64,000 nt of DNA from QAMX01 sp964448855 (GTDB lineage: Bacteria > Bacillota > Clostridia > Oscillospirales > QAMX01), in contig CAYUXI010000004.1 in assembly GCA_964448855.1 (NCBI GenBank), positions 1 to 64,000 on the forward strand, read 5' to 3'. Under the pieces are notes generated by a model, which was not told where the DNA came from, made no database searches, and saw only the letters and a list, made by a program, of their open reading frames with translations. The position numbers were made by a program, and so were the translations under genes. Positions 41,271 through 50,232 of the stretch are shown in pieces; the first letter of the stretch is position 1; each line of letters starts with the position of its first letter.

Positions 41271-42725
41271 ATGAAAAAGCTCCGCTTTTCCAAAAACCGA
41301 GGACAGATAAAAAAGCGCTGGCGCAGGTCGGCGCTTCTGCTGCTTCTTTCAGCGGTCGGCCTGTCGGCCTGTTCTTTGGCGGAGCCTGTCGGCGAATCGT
41401 CCCAAACCTCTTCGGATGCATCCACACCTACCACAGTGCCAACAACGGCACTGCCGGAAACGGACGCTTCAATCGTGGAGCCCGACTGGAACCAGTACCG
41501 GATTACATACGACCCGAACGAATGGCAGGCTGGACAATTCACGACAACGCTGTTTTTGCAATATGCCACGCAGATGACCTCGGTGATGCAGAAACGCCTC
41601 GGAACGGCTCCGTCCGGCTTCTCCACCTCCGCCCGCTCGGATTCTGCGGCGACGCCGGAAATCCGCTTCGTATATGATGGAACGCTGGCGGAACGCGAAT
41701 ACCGCGTGGAAGTCGTCGGCGCCGTTCAGCCGGATATCCTCCTTTCCGCCAGCACGGAAAAGGGCATTTTTGGCGCTGTCGCCTATTTCTTTGAAGACTG
41801 CCTCCCGTGGGACGGCAGCTTCCCGGCGGAAACCTCCATGACCGCCGAGCTGCTCCTGATGACCGATGCCTGCGTGCTGCTGCACGACGGAACCTACTAT
41901 CTCCCGATGCGCTGGGAAGCTGGCTATGCCGGGTATCAGGGCGACGAACGCGGCTATGTGATGTACAAAAGCAACGACCTCTATCACTGGAGCGAGCCGA
42001 AGCTGGTCTTCGATGCGAACGCCTGCACGGACCCTGCATTTGACGGCACCTGTGACTTTTGGGCACCGGAGCTGCACGAATATCAGGGCAAATTCTATCT
42101 CTTTGCAACCTATCGCTCGGCGGCAACCGATCACCGCGGCGCAGCCATCTTCCGCTCCGACACGCCGGACGGCGAGTATGAGCTGATCACCGATGGACAC
42201 CTTCAGCCGGAGGGCTGGGACGCGATCGACGCGACGCTGTATGTTGACCCGGACGGCAATCCCTGGATGGTCTTCGTCCACGAATGGACGAGTATGGAGG
42301 ACGGCATCGGCGATATCACGGCGGTGCGCCTGTCGGAAGATTTGACGCAAACCGTCGGCGAATTTTATCCGCTCTTCAAGGCCAATGCTTCACCCAACTA
42401 TCCGAATAACAACGTGACGGACGGCCCATGGCTCTATGAAATGTCGGACGGCAAGCTGGCGATGCTCTGGTCGGGCTGGGGCGACGGCTATTTCACCTGT
42501 GTCGCCTACTCGGAAAACGGGATTCTCGGCCCGTGGGAACAGGCGGACGAACCGCTCTTTGCCCGAGAAAACGGAATCCCGGAAAGCGTGTACGGGAGCG
42601 GCCACGCCATGCTGTTCCACGATCAAAACGGCGATCTCCGCATGAGTCTGCACGCGGTCTATTCGTCCTGCACCCCTTTCTTCCTGCATATTGACTCTTC
42701 AGACGGTGTGCTGAAACTGAAATAA
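41271..42725 (+). CDS. GH43-like lipoprotein, paralogue 1
   Basis: A 484-residue lipoprotein (lipobox LSACS) with a Ser/Thr linker. An N-terminal alpha/beta region (ITYDPNEWQAGQF ... AVAYFFEDCLPWDGSFP) recalls the accessory domain before some glycosidase barrels. A GH43 propeller follows: TDACVLLHDGTYYLP (base Asp), FWAPELHEYQGKFYL, DAIDATLYVDPDG (second Asp), VTDGPWLYEMSDGKL and a His in GHAMLF. It likely acts on arabinose- or xylose-containing glycans. Start at 41271 behind GAGGTGG. First of three tandem copies. Confidence 0.82.
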   Translation: MKKLRFSKNRGQIKKRWRRSALLLLLSAVGLSACSLAEPVGESSQTSSDASTPTTVPTTALPETDASIVEPDWNQYRITYDPNEWQAGQFTTTLFLQYATQMTSVMQKRLGTAPSGFSTSARSDSAATPEIRFVYDGTLAEREYRVEVVGAVQPDILLSASTEKGIFGAVAYFFEDCLPWDGSFPAETSMTAELLLMTDACVLLHDGTYYLPMRWEAGYAGYQGDERGYVMYKSNDLYHWSEPKLVFDANACTDPAFDGTCDFWAPELHEYQGKFYLFATYRSAATDHRGAAIFRSDTPDGEYELITDGHLQPEGWDAIDATLYVDPDGNPWMVFVHEWTSMEDGIGDITAVRLSEDLTQTVGEFYPLFKANASPNYPNNNVTDGPWLYEMSDGKLAMLWSGWGDGYFTCVAYSENGILGPWEQADEPLFARENGIPESVYGSGHAMLFHDQNGDLRMSLHAVYSSCTPFFLHIDSSDGVLKLK

Positions 42726-42765
42726 ATCCGGATGCATCCGGAGACAGCGTATGGAGGAAAATGCT

Positions 42766-44187
42766 ATGAAACGCAAATGCAATAGCCCTTCGCGTATGCT
42801 TGTGCTGCTTCTGACAGTCCTGATGATTCTCCTCACGGCCTGCGAAACAGCCAATTCATCAAAAGAAAGCGACACCCAGCCAACCGGGACAGATGCTTCG
42901 GAACAGACGGAATCGACGTCTGTCACCACCGAAGCACCGTCCTTCACGGGCACCTGGTCGGATTATAAAATCACCTTCACCCCGGACGAATGGCCGACGG
43001 GGGAGAGCGGACTGAACACCACGCAGTTTTTGAACATCGCGGTCAACCTGATTCAGCTGATGGAAGACCGGTTCGATTCGGCACCGCAGCAGTTCGGCAT
43101 TTTCACCGCGGATGCGGAAAACAAAACGCCGCGGATTCATCTGTCATATGACGCCTCCCTGACGGAACGGGAATATCGGGTGGTCGTGACTGAGGATTCG
43201 ATTCCGGATATTCTTCTGTCCGCCAGTTCGACCAATGGCCTGTTCGGCGCGATCTCATACCTCTGCGAGGAATGCCTCCCGTGGGACGGCAGTCTGCCGG
43301 AGCCGTGCAGCTTTTCCTCCGCCGTGGTCTATTGGGCAGACCCCTGCGTGATGCTCTATGACGGCGTGTACTATATGCCGCAGGGAACCGGCAGCGGGTA
43401 TTCCGTCGCAAAAAGCACCGATCTCTACACCTGGTCTGAACAGAAAGTCGTCTTCGATGCGAGCACCTGCACCAACCCCGCTTTTGATGGAATCGGTGAC
43501 TACTGGGCACCGGAGCTCCATGAATATCAGGGTAAATTCTATATCTTTGCAACCTACCGCTCAGCTGAAAGCGACCACCGCGGCGCAGCCATCTTCCGCT
43601 CCGATACGCCGGACGGCGAGTATGAGCTGATCTCGGACGGACACCTTCAGCCGGAGGGCTGGGATTCGATCGACCCGACGCTGTATGTCGATCCGGACGG
43701 CAACCCGTGGATGGTCTTCGTCCACGAATGGACGAGTATGGAGGACGGCATCGGCGATATGACAGCGGTGCGCCTGTCGGAAGACCTGACCGAAACCGTC
43801 GGCGAGTTTTATCCGCTCTTCAAGGCCAATGCGTGCCGCGAATGCCCCGGCAACAACGTGACGGACGGCCCTTGGATTTACGAAATGTCGGACGGCAAGC
43901 TGGCGATGGTCTGGTCCGGCACCGGCAAGGGCTACACCACCTGCGTCGCCTACTCGGAAAACGGGATTCTCGGCCCTTGGGAACAGGCTGACGAGCTGTT
44001 CTTTGCCGACGATACCGAACGGCCGCAGGGCTTCTTTGGCCACGGCGCCGGTCACGCAATGCTCTTCCGCGATCAAAATGGCGACCTCCGCATGAGCCTG
44101 CACATTCTCCCCACCGCATCGTACAGCAACCGGATGCCGTTTTTCCTGCACATCGATGACTCGGACGGCGTGCTGCGCGTGAGATAA
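42766..44187 (+). CDS. GH43-like lipoprotein, paralogue 2
   Basis: A 473-residue lipoprotein (lipobox LLTAC) with the same two-part layout as paralogue 1. The catalytic set is the most complete of the three: ADPCVMLYDGVYYMP, YWAPELHEYQGKFYI, DSIDPTLYVDPDG, VTDGPWIYEMSDGKL and GHAMLF. Its propeller is nearly identical to paralogue 1 over about 400 bases, while the N-terminal regions differ much more. Start at 42766 behind GGAGG, 40 bases after paralogue 1. Confidence 0.83.
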   Translation: MKRKCNSPSRMLVLLLTVLMILLTACETANSSKESDTQPTGTDASEQTESTSVTTEAPSFTGTWSDYKITFTPDEWPTGESGLNTTQFLNIAVNLIQLMEDRFDSAPQQFGIFTADAENKTPRIHLSYDASLTEREYRVVVTEDSIPDILLSASSTNGLFGAISYLCEECLPWDGSLPEPCSFSSAVVYWADPCVMLYDGVYYMPQGTGSGYSVAKSTDLYTWSEQKVVFDASTCTNPAFDGIGDYWAPELHEYQGKFYIFATYRSAESDHRGAAIFRSDTPDGEYELISDGHLQPEGWDSIDPTLYVDPDGNPWMVFVHEWTSMEDGIGDMTAVRLSEDLTETVGEFYPLFKANACRECPGNNVTDGPWIYEMSDGKLAMVWSGTGKGYTTCVAYSENGILGPWEQADELFFADDTERPQGFFGHGAGHAMLFRDQNGDLRMSLHILPTASYSNRMPFFLHIDDSDGVLRVR

Positions 44188-44250
44188 ATCGAACCGCCCC
44201 GCAACTTCCGGTAGACGATCTGCCGGATCCCAACGAATGGAGGCAAAGGA

Positions 44251-45636
44251 ATGATCGGAACAACCAAACGCCCGCTGGCCTGTCTGCTGCTTCTGGCTCT
44301 TCTTCTGACCCTGCTGGCGTCCTGCAAAACGGATGGCGGGAACCCGCAGGACTCTGCCCAATCCACAACCGCTCAGATAAATGACGAGCAGCCGGAACAG
44401 ACCGCCTTCACCTGGTCAGACTACCGAATTACCTACCAGCCGGAGGACTGGCCGGACGGTCAGATCACGGCTGAACAGTTTGAACAGTTCGCCACCCAGC
44501 TGATGGCCACCATGCAGCAGCGCTTCGGCACAGCGCCGACGCAGTACGGCGTGGCGTCCGTCCGCGCCGATGAGGATGCACCGCGCATTCATCTGGCATA
44601 TGACCCCGCCATGGCGTCGGAGGATTATCAGGTGGTCGTCACCGCCGGAACCCGCCCGGACATTCTCCTGACGGTCAAACATACATCCGCCCTGGTCGGC
44701 GCCGTCAATGCCTTCTGCGAGGATTGGCTCCCGTGGGACGGCAGCCAGCCTGCCGAGCTGCGCTTCTATGCCCATACGCAGTCGCTTGCCAGCCCGAAGA
44801 TGTTTTTGTATGACGGCGTGTATTATCTGCCGCAGAGCACGGAAAACGGATATGCGATCTCCAAAGGTGTGAATTTCTACAAAATGGGGGAGCCGAAAAC
44901 CGTTTTTGATGCGTCGGCCTGTACCCATCCGGATTTTGACGGAATGGGCAAATACGGCACGCCCAGCCTCCACGAATACCACGGGAAATTTTACCTGCTG
45001 GCATCCTATCAGTCCGAATCGACACTCGATCTCGGCGTCGCGGTCTTCCGCTCGGATACCCCGGACGGAACATATGAGCTGATCAGCAAAGGCCATCTGC
45101 AGCCGAACGGATGGGACGCAGATGCCCCGACCTTGTACGTTGACCCGACCGGCCAGCCGTGGATGATCTTTGTCCACGAATGGTCCAGTATGTCGGACTG
45201 GACGGGGGATATCTCCGCCGTCCGCCTGTCGGAGGATCTGACGGAAACCGTCGGCGAATTCCATACGCTCTTCCGGGCGAATGAATGCCCGGCCTACCCG
45301 ACCAATCAGGTCACGGATGCGCCGTGCGTGGACACCCTGTCGGACGGAACGCTCGTCATGCTCTGGTCGGGCTCCAGCGGCGGCACCTTCACCGGCGTCG
45401 CGTATTCGACAGACGGCATTCTCGGCCCATGGAAACAGGCGGAAGAGCCGCTCTTCTCCGCGAATACGGTCTTCCCGGAAAACTTCTTCGGCCTCGGTGG
45501 CGGTTCACCATCGCTGTTCCGCGACCAGAGCGGTCGCCTTCGCATGAGCCTGTCCATCCGGACGGGTGCGGGCGATGAAAGCGTCTCTGTTTTTCTCCAT
45601 ATCGATGATTCTGACGGGATTCTGAAGCTCAGATAG
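44251..45636 (+). CDS. GH43-like lipoprotein, paralogue 3, degenerate active site
   Basis: A 461-residue lipoprotein (lipobox LLASC) homologous along its whole length to paralogues 1 and 2. The catalytic positions have changed: ADPCV reads ASPKM, WAPEL reads GTPSL, SIDPT reads DADAPT, and GHAMLF reads GSPSLF. The reading frame is intact and the fold residues are kept, so it is more likely a binding protein or pseudoenzyme than a decaying gene. Ribosome site GGAGG at good spacing, 63 bases after paralogue 2. Confidence 0.8.
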   Translation: MIGTTKRPLACLLLLALLLTLLASCKTDGGNPQDSAQSTTAQINDEQPEQTAFTWSDYRITYQPEDWPDGQITAEQFEQFATQLMATMQQRFGTAPTQYGVASVRADEDAPRIHLAYDPAMASEDYQVVVTAGTRPDILLTVKHTSALVGAVNAFCEDWLPWDGSQPAELRFYAHTQSLASPKMFLYDGVYYLPQSTENGYAISKGVNFYKMGEPKTVFDASACTHPDFDGMGKYGTPSLHEYHGKFYLLASYQSESTLDLGVAVFRSDTPDGTYELISKGHLQPNGWDADAPTLYVDPTGQPWMIFVHEWSSMSDWTGDISAVRLSEDLTETVGEFHTLFRANECPAYPTNQVTDAPCVDTLSDGTLVMLWSGSSGGTFTGVAYSTDGILGPWKQAEEPLFSANTVFPENFFGLGGGSPSLFRDQSGRLRMSLSIRTGAGDESVSVFLHIDDSDGILKLR

Positions 45637-45711
45637 CCCGTTTGATTCAATAAGCCCCAAAAAACAAACAATTTACAGCGGAAGATACATCCGCAGAAAG
45701 GTATGGTCATT

Positions 45712-47502
45712 ATGAAGAAAATCATTGCTGATTACCCGGCGATCGGGATTCGTCCGATCATTGACGGACGCATGAACGGGATCCGTGAGAGCCTTGAGGA
45801 TCAGGTAATGAATATGGCGAAAGCCGTCGCTGCCCTGATTACGGAGAAGCTGCGCTACCCGAACGGCGAACCGGTTCGCTGCGTCATTGCAGACTCCACC
45901 ATTGGCCGCGTCGCGGAAGCCGCTGCCTGTGAAAAGAAATTCCTCGAAAACAACGTCGGCGTTTCCATCTCCGTCACCGCCTGCTGGTGCTACGGCACGG
46001 AAACCATCGATATGCACCCGACCCGCCCGAAGGCCATCTTCGGCCTCAACGCGACGGAGCGCCCGGGCGCTGTCTATCTGGCGGCGGCTCTGGCCGGTCA
46101 TAACCAGAAGGGGATTCCGGCATTCTCCATTTACGGCCACGATGTGCAGGACGCAACGAGCGCCGGTATCACACCGGATGTCGAAGAAAAACTCCTCCGC
46201 TTCGCAAGAGCTGGTCTGGCCGTTGCCATCATGCAGGGCAGAAGCTACCTGGCCATGGGCAGCGTCGCAATGGGCATTGCCGGCAGCGTTGTCAATCCGG
46301 AATTCTTCTCCGATTATCTCGGAATGCGCAACGAATACATCGACCTGAGCGAATTTACCCGCAGAATGCAGCTCGGTATCTACGACCACGATGAATATGA
46401 AAAAGCACTGGCCTGGACTCGCGCGCACTGCCCGGAAAGCAAGGACTGGAACGACCCGGCCAAGATGCACACCCGCGAACAGAAGGACGAAGAGTGGAAG
46501 ACCTGCGTGAAAATGGCGCTGATTGCCAAGGACCTGATGGAAGGCAACCCGAAGCTCAAGGAAATGGGCTTCCCGGAAGAAAGCCTCGGCCACAACGCCA
46601 TTCTGTCCGGCTTCCAGGGACAGCGTCAGTGGACAGACTTTATGTGCAACGGCGACTTCATGGAGGCTATGCTGAACACCAGCTTCGACTGGAACGGCCA
46701 GCGCGCACCGTATGTGATCGCAACGGAAAACGATAGCCTGAACGGCGTTGCCATGCTGTTTGGCTACCTGCTGACCAATACGGCACAGGTCTTCTGCGAT
46801 GTCCGTACCTACTGGAGCCCCGACGCCGTCAAGCGCTGCACCGGCAAAGAACTGTCCGGCCTGTCCGCCAACGGCTTTATCCACATGATCAACTCCGGTG
46901 CCGCCGCACTCGACGGCGCAGGCGAATGCTCCGATGAAAACGGCAACCCGGCCATGAAGCCGTACTGGGAAATCACAGACGAAGAAGTCGAAAAGAGCCT
47001 GAAGGCCACCACATGGGGCCCGGCCAGCCTCGGCTACTTCCGCGGCGGCGGCTTCTCCTCCCGCTTCCTCTCCAAGGGCGGTATGCCGCTCACCATGGTT
47101 CGCGTGAACATCGTCAAGGGTCTCGGCCCGGTGCTTCAGATCGCAGAAGGCTACAGCTGCGACCTCGAAGAAGATGTCGCAACCAAAATCTGGGAACGCA
47201 CCGACCCGACGTGGCCGACCACCTGGTTTGCTCCGCGCATCGATGAATCCAACCCCGCCTTCAAAGACGTGTACAGCGTCATGGCCAACTGGGGTGCCAA
47301 CCACTGCTCCCTCTGCTATGGCCATGTCGGCGCAGACTTTATCACGCTGGCTTCCATGCTCCGCATCCCGGTTGCCATGCACAACGTCCCGGAAGACAAA
47401 CTGTTCCGCCCGAGCACATGGGGTGCATTCGGCACGAAGGATGCCGAGGGCGCAGATTTCAGAGCCTGCAAGGCCTATGGCCCGCTGTACGGCAAAAACT
47501 GA
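45712..47502 (+). CDS. fucI: L-fucose isomerase
   Basis: A 596-residue cytoplasmic enzyme of the FucI family, full length (family about 590). IGIRPIIDGR at the N-terminus and GWxxN-type blocks such as ATENDSLNGVAMLFGYLLTN match the family; Glu and Asp metal ligands lie in the central domain. FucI interconverts L-fucose and L-fuculose and also D-arabinose and D-ribulose. Here it is followed by a ribulokinase rather than fuculokinase, favouring a pentose. Start at 45712; 75 bases after paralogue 3 with no terminator between. Confidence 0.93.
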   Translation: MKKIIADYPAIGIRPIIDGRMNGIRESLEDQVMNMAKAVAALITEKLRYPNGEPVRCVIADSTIGRVAEAAACEKKFLENNVGVSISVTACWCYGTETIDMHPTRPKAIFGLNATERPGAVYLAAALAGHNQKGIPAFSIYGHDVQDATSAGITPDVEEKLLRFARAGLAVAIMQGRSYLAMGSVAMGIAGSVVNPEFFSDYLGMRNEYIDLSEFTRRMQLGIYDHDEYEKALAWTRAHCPESKDWNDPAKMHTREQKDEEWKTCVKMALIAKDLMEGNPKLKEMGFPEESLGHNAILSGFQGQRQWTDFMCNGDFMEAMLNTSFDWNGQRAPYVIATENDSLNGVAMLFGYLLTNTAQVFCDVRTYWSPDAVKRCTGKELSGLSANGFIHMINSGAAALDGAGECSDENGNPAMKPYWEITDEEVEKSLKATTWGPASLGYFRGGGFSSRFLSKGGMPLTMVRVNIVKGLGPVLQIAEGYSCDLEEDVATKIWERTDPTWPTTWFAPRIDESNPAFKDVYSVMANWGANHCSLCYGHVGADFITLASMLRIPVAMHNVPEDKLFRPSTWGAFGTKDAEGADFRACKAYGPLYGKN

Positions 47503-47516
47503 TCAAGACGCGATCG

Positions 47517-47566
47517 AAAGGAGAACGGCCGCCCGTATGTGCGGGCGGCCGCTTATAAAACGATGA
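47517..47566 (+). promoter_or_regulatory. araB leader: ribosome site, hairpin and 9-codon frame
   Basis: AAAGGAG (47517-47523) lies 39 bases before the araB ATG (47563). Between them CGGCCGCCCG (47526-47535) and CGGGCGGCCG (47542-47551) form a perfect 10-bp hairpin, which would shorten the gap to about 13 bases. An ATG in the loop (47537) opens a short frame MCGRPLIKR whose TGA overlaps the araB ATG. A GTG at 47539 is an alternative in-frame araB start. Confidence 0.55.
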
Positions 47567-49236
47567 AATATGCAATCGGTGTCGATTTCGGCACATTGAG
47601 CGGCCGTGCGCTGCTCGTTGAAGTGGAAACCGGCCGCGAGGTCGCTACGGCGGCTCGCAACTATACCCACGCCGTCATGGATGAATATATGCCGGACGGC
47701 GTCACCAAGCTCCCGCCGGACTGGGCGCTGCAACACCCGGCGGATTATTTGGAGGTTCTCCGTGAAACGGTGCCGTCCGTGCTGGCACAGTCCGGTGTTT
47801 CGCCGGATGACGTCATCGGGATTTCGGTGGATTTCACCTCCTGCACCATCCTTCCGATTCTGGCAGACGGTACGCCGCTCTGCTTCCTGGACGATATGAA
47901 GGACAACCCGCACGCCTATGTCAAGCTCTGGAAGCATCATGCCGCACAGAAATACGCAGACCGCGTCAACGAACTGGCGATCAAAGAAGATCCGGAACGT
48001 TTGGCGCGCTACGGCGGCAAAGTCTCTTCTGAATGGCTGCTCCCGAAGGCCTGGCAGATTCTCGATGAAGCACCGGATGTGTATGCACGCGCCGACCGCC
48101 TGATCGAAGCAGGGGACTGGATTGTGATGCAGCTGACCGGCCGGGAATGCCGCAGCGCCTGCGCCGCGGGCTATAAGGCGATGTGGCACAAAGCCGACGG
48201 CTATCCATCGGAGGATTTCCTTGCCAAACTCGATCCGCGCCTGACCTATCTGGTCGATGAAAAGCTCTCCCGCGAGATTCATCCGCTGGGTGAAAAAGCC
48301 GGAGATATCAATGCGCATGGCGCGGAGCTCTGCGGCCTGAATGAAGGGACGGCCGTTGGCATTTCCGTCATTGACGCACACGTTGCCGCACCGGCAGCCG
48401 GTGTCTGCACACCGGGCAAAATGCTGCTGATTATGGGCACAAGCACCTGCCATATGCTGCTGAGCGACAAGGAACAGATCGTTCCGGGCATGAGCGGCGT
48501 CGTGGAAGACGGCATCATCGGCGGCTACTACGGCTATGAAGCCGGGCAGGCCTGCGTCGGTGACCATTTTGACTGGTTCGTCAAGAATCTCGTTCCGGAG
48601 CAGTATGCGCTGGAAGCGCAGAAGCGCGGCATCTCCATCCACAAGCTGCTCCGTGAAAAGGTCGCTGCCCAGAAGCCGGGCGAAAGCGGCATTCTGGCGC
48701 TCGACTGGTGGAACGGCAACCGCTCCATCCTGGTCGATGCCGAGCTGAGCGGACTGTTTGTCGGTATGACACTGACCACCAAACCGGAAGAGCTGTATCG
48801 CGCCCTGATCGAGGCGACGGCCTTCGGCACACGCGTCATCATCGAAGCGTTCGAACAGAATGGCGTCGCGATTGATGAGCTGATTGCCGCCGGTGGCATC
48901 GCGGAGAAGGATCCGATGATGATGCAGATTTACGCGGACGTCACGAACCGGGAAATCCGCCTGTGCGGCTCGTCGCAGGCCTGCGCACTGGGCGCAGCCA
49001 TGTTCGGCGCAGTGGCCGCCGGTGCAGAGCGCGGCGGATATGACTCCGTGGCAGAGGCGGCTGAACATATGTCCAGCCTGAAAGATTTGGTTTATCGCCC
49101 GAATGCGGAGAATCACGCAACCTATGACCTCCTTTATCAGGAATATCGCAAACTGCATGACTATTTTGGTCAGGGCGGCAATGATGTCATGAAGCGCTTG
49201 CGCGCACTGAAACGTTCCGTGCGGAGCGCCGAGTAA
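47563..49236 (+). CDS. araB: Ribulokinase, FGGY family
   Basis: A 557-residue sugar kinase phosphorylating ribulose to ribulose 5-phosphate. FGGY features: GVDFGTLSGRALLV (ATP phosphate-binding), SVDFTSCTILPI, MGTSTCHML, and AAGGIAEKDPMMMQIYADV (adenosine motif). AraB enzymes accept several 2-ketopentoses. Placed after fucI, it completes D-arabinose (or a similar pentose) to ribulose 5-phosphate. The start is ambiguous: ATG 47563, or GTG 47539 adding 8 residues. Confidence 0.92.
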   Translation: MKYAIGVDFGTLSGRALLVEVETGREVATAARNYTHAVMDEYMPDGVTKLPPDWALQHPADYLEVLRETVPSVLAQSGVSPDDVIGISVDFTSCTILPILADGTPLCFLDDMKDNPHAYVKLWKHHAAQKYADRVNELAIKEDPERLARYGGKVSSEWLLPKAWQILDEAPDVYARADRLIEAGDWIVMQLTGRECRSACAAGYKAMWHKADGYPSEDFLAKLDPRLTYLVDEKLSREIHPLGEKAGDINAHGAELCGLNEGTAVGISVIDAHVAAPAAGVCTPGKMLLIMGTSTCHMLLSDKEQIVPGMSGVVEDGIIGGYYGYEAGQACVGDHFDWFVKNLVPEQYALEAQKRGISIHKLLREKVAAQKPGESGILALDWWNGNRSILVDAELSGLFVGMTLTTKPEELYRALIEATAFGTRVIIEAFEQNGVAIDELIAAGGIAEKDPMMMQIYADVTNREIRLCGSSQACALGAAMFGAVAAGAERGGYDSVAEAAEHMSSLKDLVYRPNAENHATYDLLYQEYRKLHDYFGQGGNDVMKRLRALKRSVRSAE

Positions 49237-49271
49237 ATCGAGCGCCGAGTAAATCGAGCGCCGAGTAAATC
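49224..49271. repeat. Three tandem copies of a 16-bp unit at the araB stop
   Basis: GAGCGCCGAGTAAATC occurs three times without interruption. The first copy contains the araB stop codon; the later copies repeat it downstream. Confidence 0.95.
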
Positions 49272-49336
49272 GAAAAGACAGCTGCCCGCCCCTGACAGCC
49301 GGGGGCGGCGCAGCAGATTTGAAATGAGGGATTCAA

Positions 49337-50209
49337 ATGAGCACATTCCTTCCGTTCCGCGTAGATTTGTCCGGAAAAGTCGCCGTTGTCACAGGTGGGA
49401 GCGGCGTGCTTTGCTCCGGTTTTGCCAAGGCACTGGGTGCCTGCGGCGCATCCGTGGCCGTCATCGGCCGCAACCTGGCCAAGGCACAGAAGGTGGCCGA
49501 TGAGATCATCGAAGAAGGCGGAAAAGCCATGGGCATCTCCGCCGATGTCCTCGACAAGGACGCCCTCGCAGCCGCCAGAGAACAGATTAACAGCACCTTC
49601 GGCACCTGTGATATCCTGATCAACGGTGCCGGCGGCAACCATCCGAGCGGCACGACCACCAAAGAATACCTGTTCCCGGAGGATATGGAACAGATTCGCG
49701 CACAGACCAGCGAAATTGTGACCTTCTTTGATCTCGATTTTTCCGGCGTGCAGTCGGTTCTGGATCTGAACTTCCTGGGTACACTCCTGCCGACTCAGGT
49801 GTTTGCAGTTGATATGGCCGAAAAACCGGGCGCAGTCGTCCTGAACGTCTCTTCCATGAACGCATTCCGCCCGCTGACCAAAATCCCGGCCTATTCCGCA
49901 GCCAAGGCGGCCGTCTCCAACTTCACACAGTGGCTGGCCGTTCACTTTGCACCGGTGGGAATCCGCGTCAATGCCATCGCCCCCGGTTTCTTCGTGACGG
50001 AACAGAACCGCACACTCCTGATGAACCCGGACGGCAGCCTGACGCCGCGCTCCGCCAAAATCCTCTCCCATACGCCGATGAACCGCTTTGGCAAGCCGGA
50101 TGACCTGACGGGCACCCTGCTGTGGCTGGTCGATGAACAGTCCTCCGGCTTCGTCAACGGCGTGGTTGTCCCGGTCGATGGCGGCTTCGCGGCCTATTCC
50201 GGCGTTTGA
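49337..50209 (+). CDS. uxuB: SDR oxidoreductase, D-mannonate oxidoreductase type
   Basis: A 290-residue short-chain dehydrogenase. TGGSGVLCSGFAKAL is the NAD-binding motif, NGAGGNHPSG the second cofactor motif, and the catalytic Y-x3-K is in PAYSAAKAAV. The long FPEDMEQIRAQTSEIVTFFDLDFSGVQSVLDLNF insertion-type region is typical of SDR mannonate oxidoreductases (fructuronate to mannonate). Symbol given by this resemblance. A G/C hairpin lies upstream (about 49281-49314). Followed by kdgK. Confidence 0.82.
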   Translation: MSTFLPFRVDLSGKVAVVTGGSGVLCSGFAKALGACGASVAVIGRNLAKAQKVADEIIEEGGKAMGISADVLDKDALAAAREQINSTFGTCDILINGAGGNHPSGTTTKEYLFPEDMEQIRAQTSEIVTFFDLDFSGVQSVLDLNFLGTLLPTQVFAVDMAEKPGAVVLNVSSMNAFRPLTKIPAYSAAKAAVSNFTQWLAVHFAPVGIRVNAIAPGFFVTEQNRTLLMNPDGSLTPRSAKILSHTPMNRFGKPDDLTGTLLWLVDEQSSGFVNGVVVPVDGGFAAYSGV

Positions 50210-50232
50210 TAGACAGGAGGCAGTCCTTATTT

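Noticed and set aside
45673..49158. Two long leftward frames opposite fucI and araB
   Set aside because: Both lie fully within well-recognised sense genes and have no protein-family resemblance.
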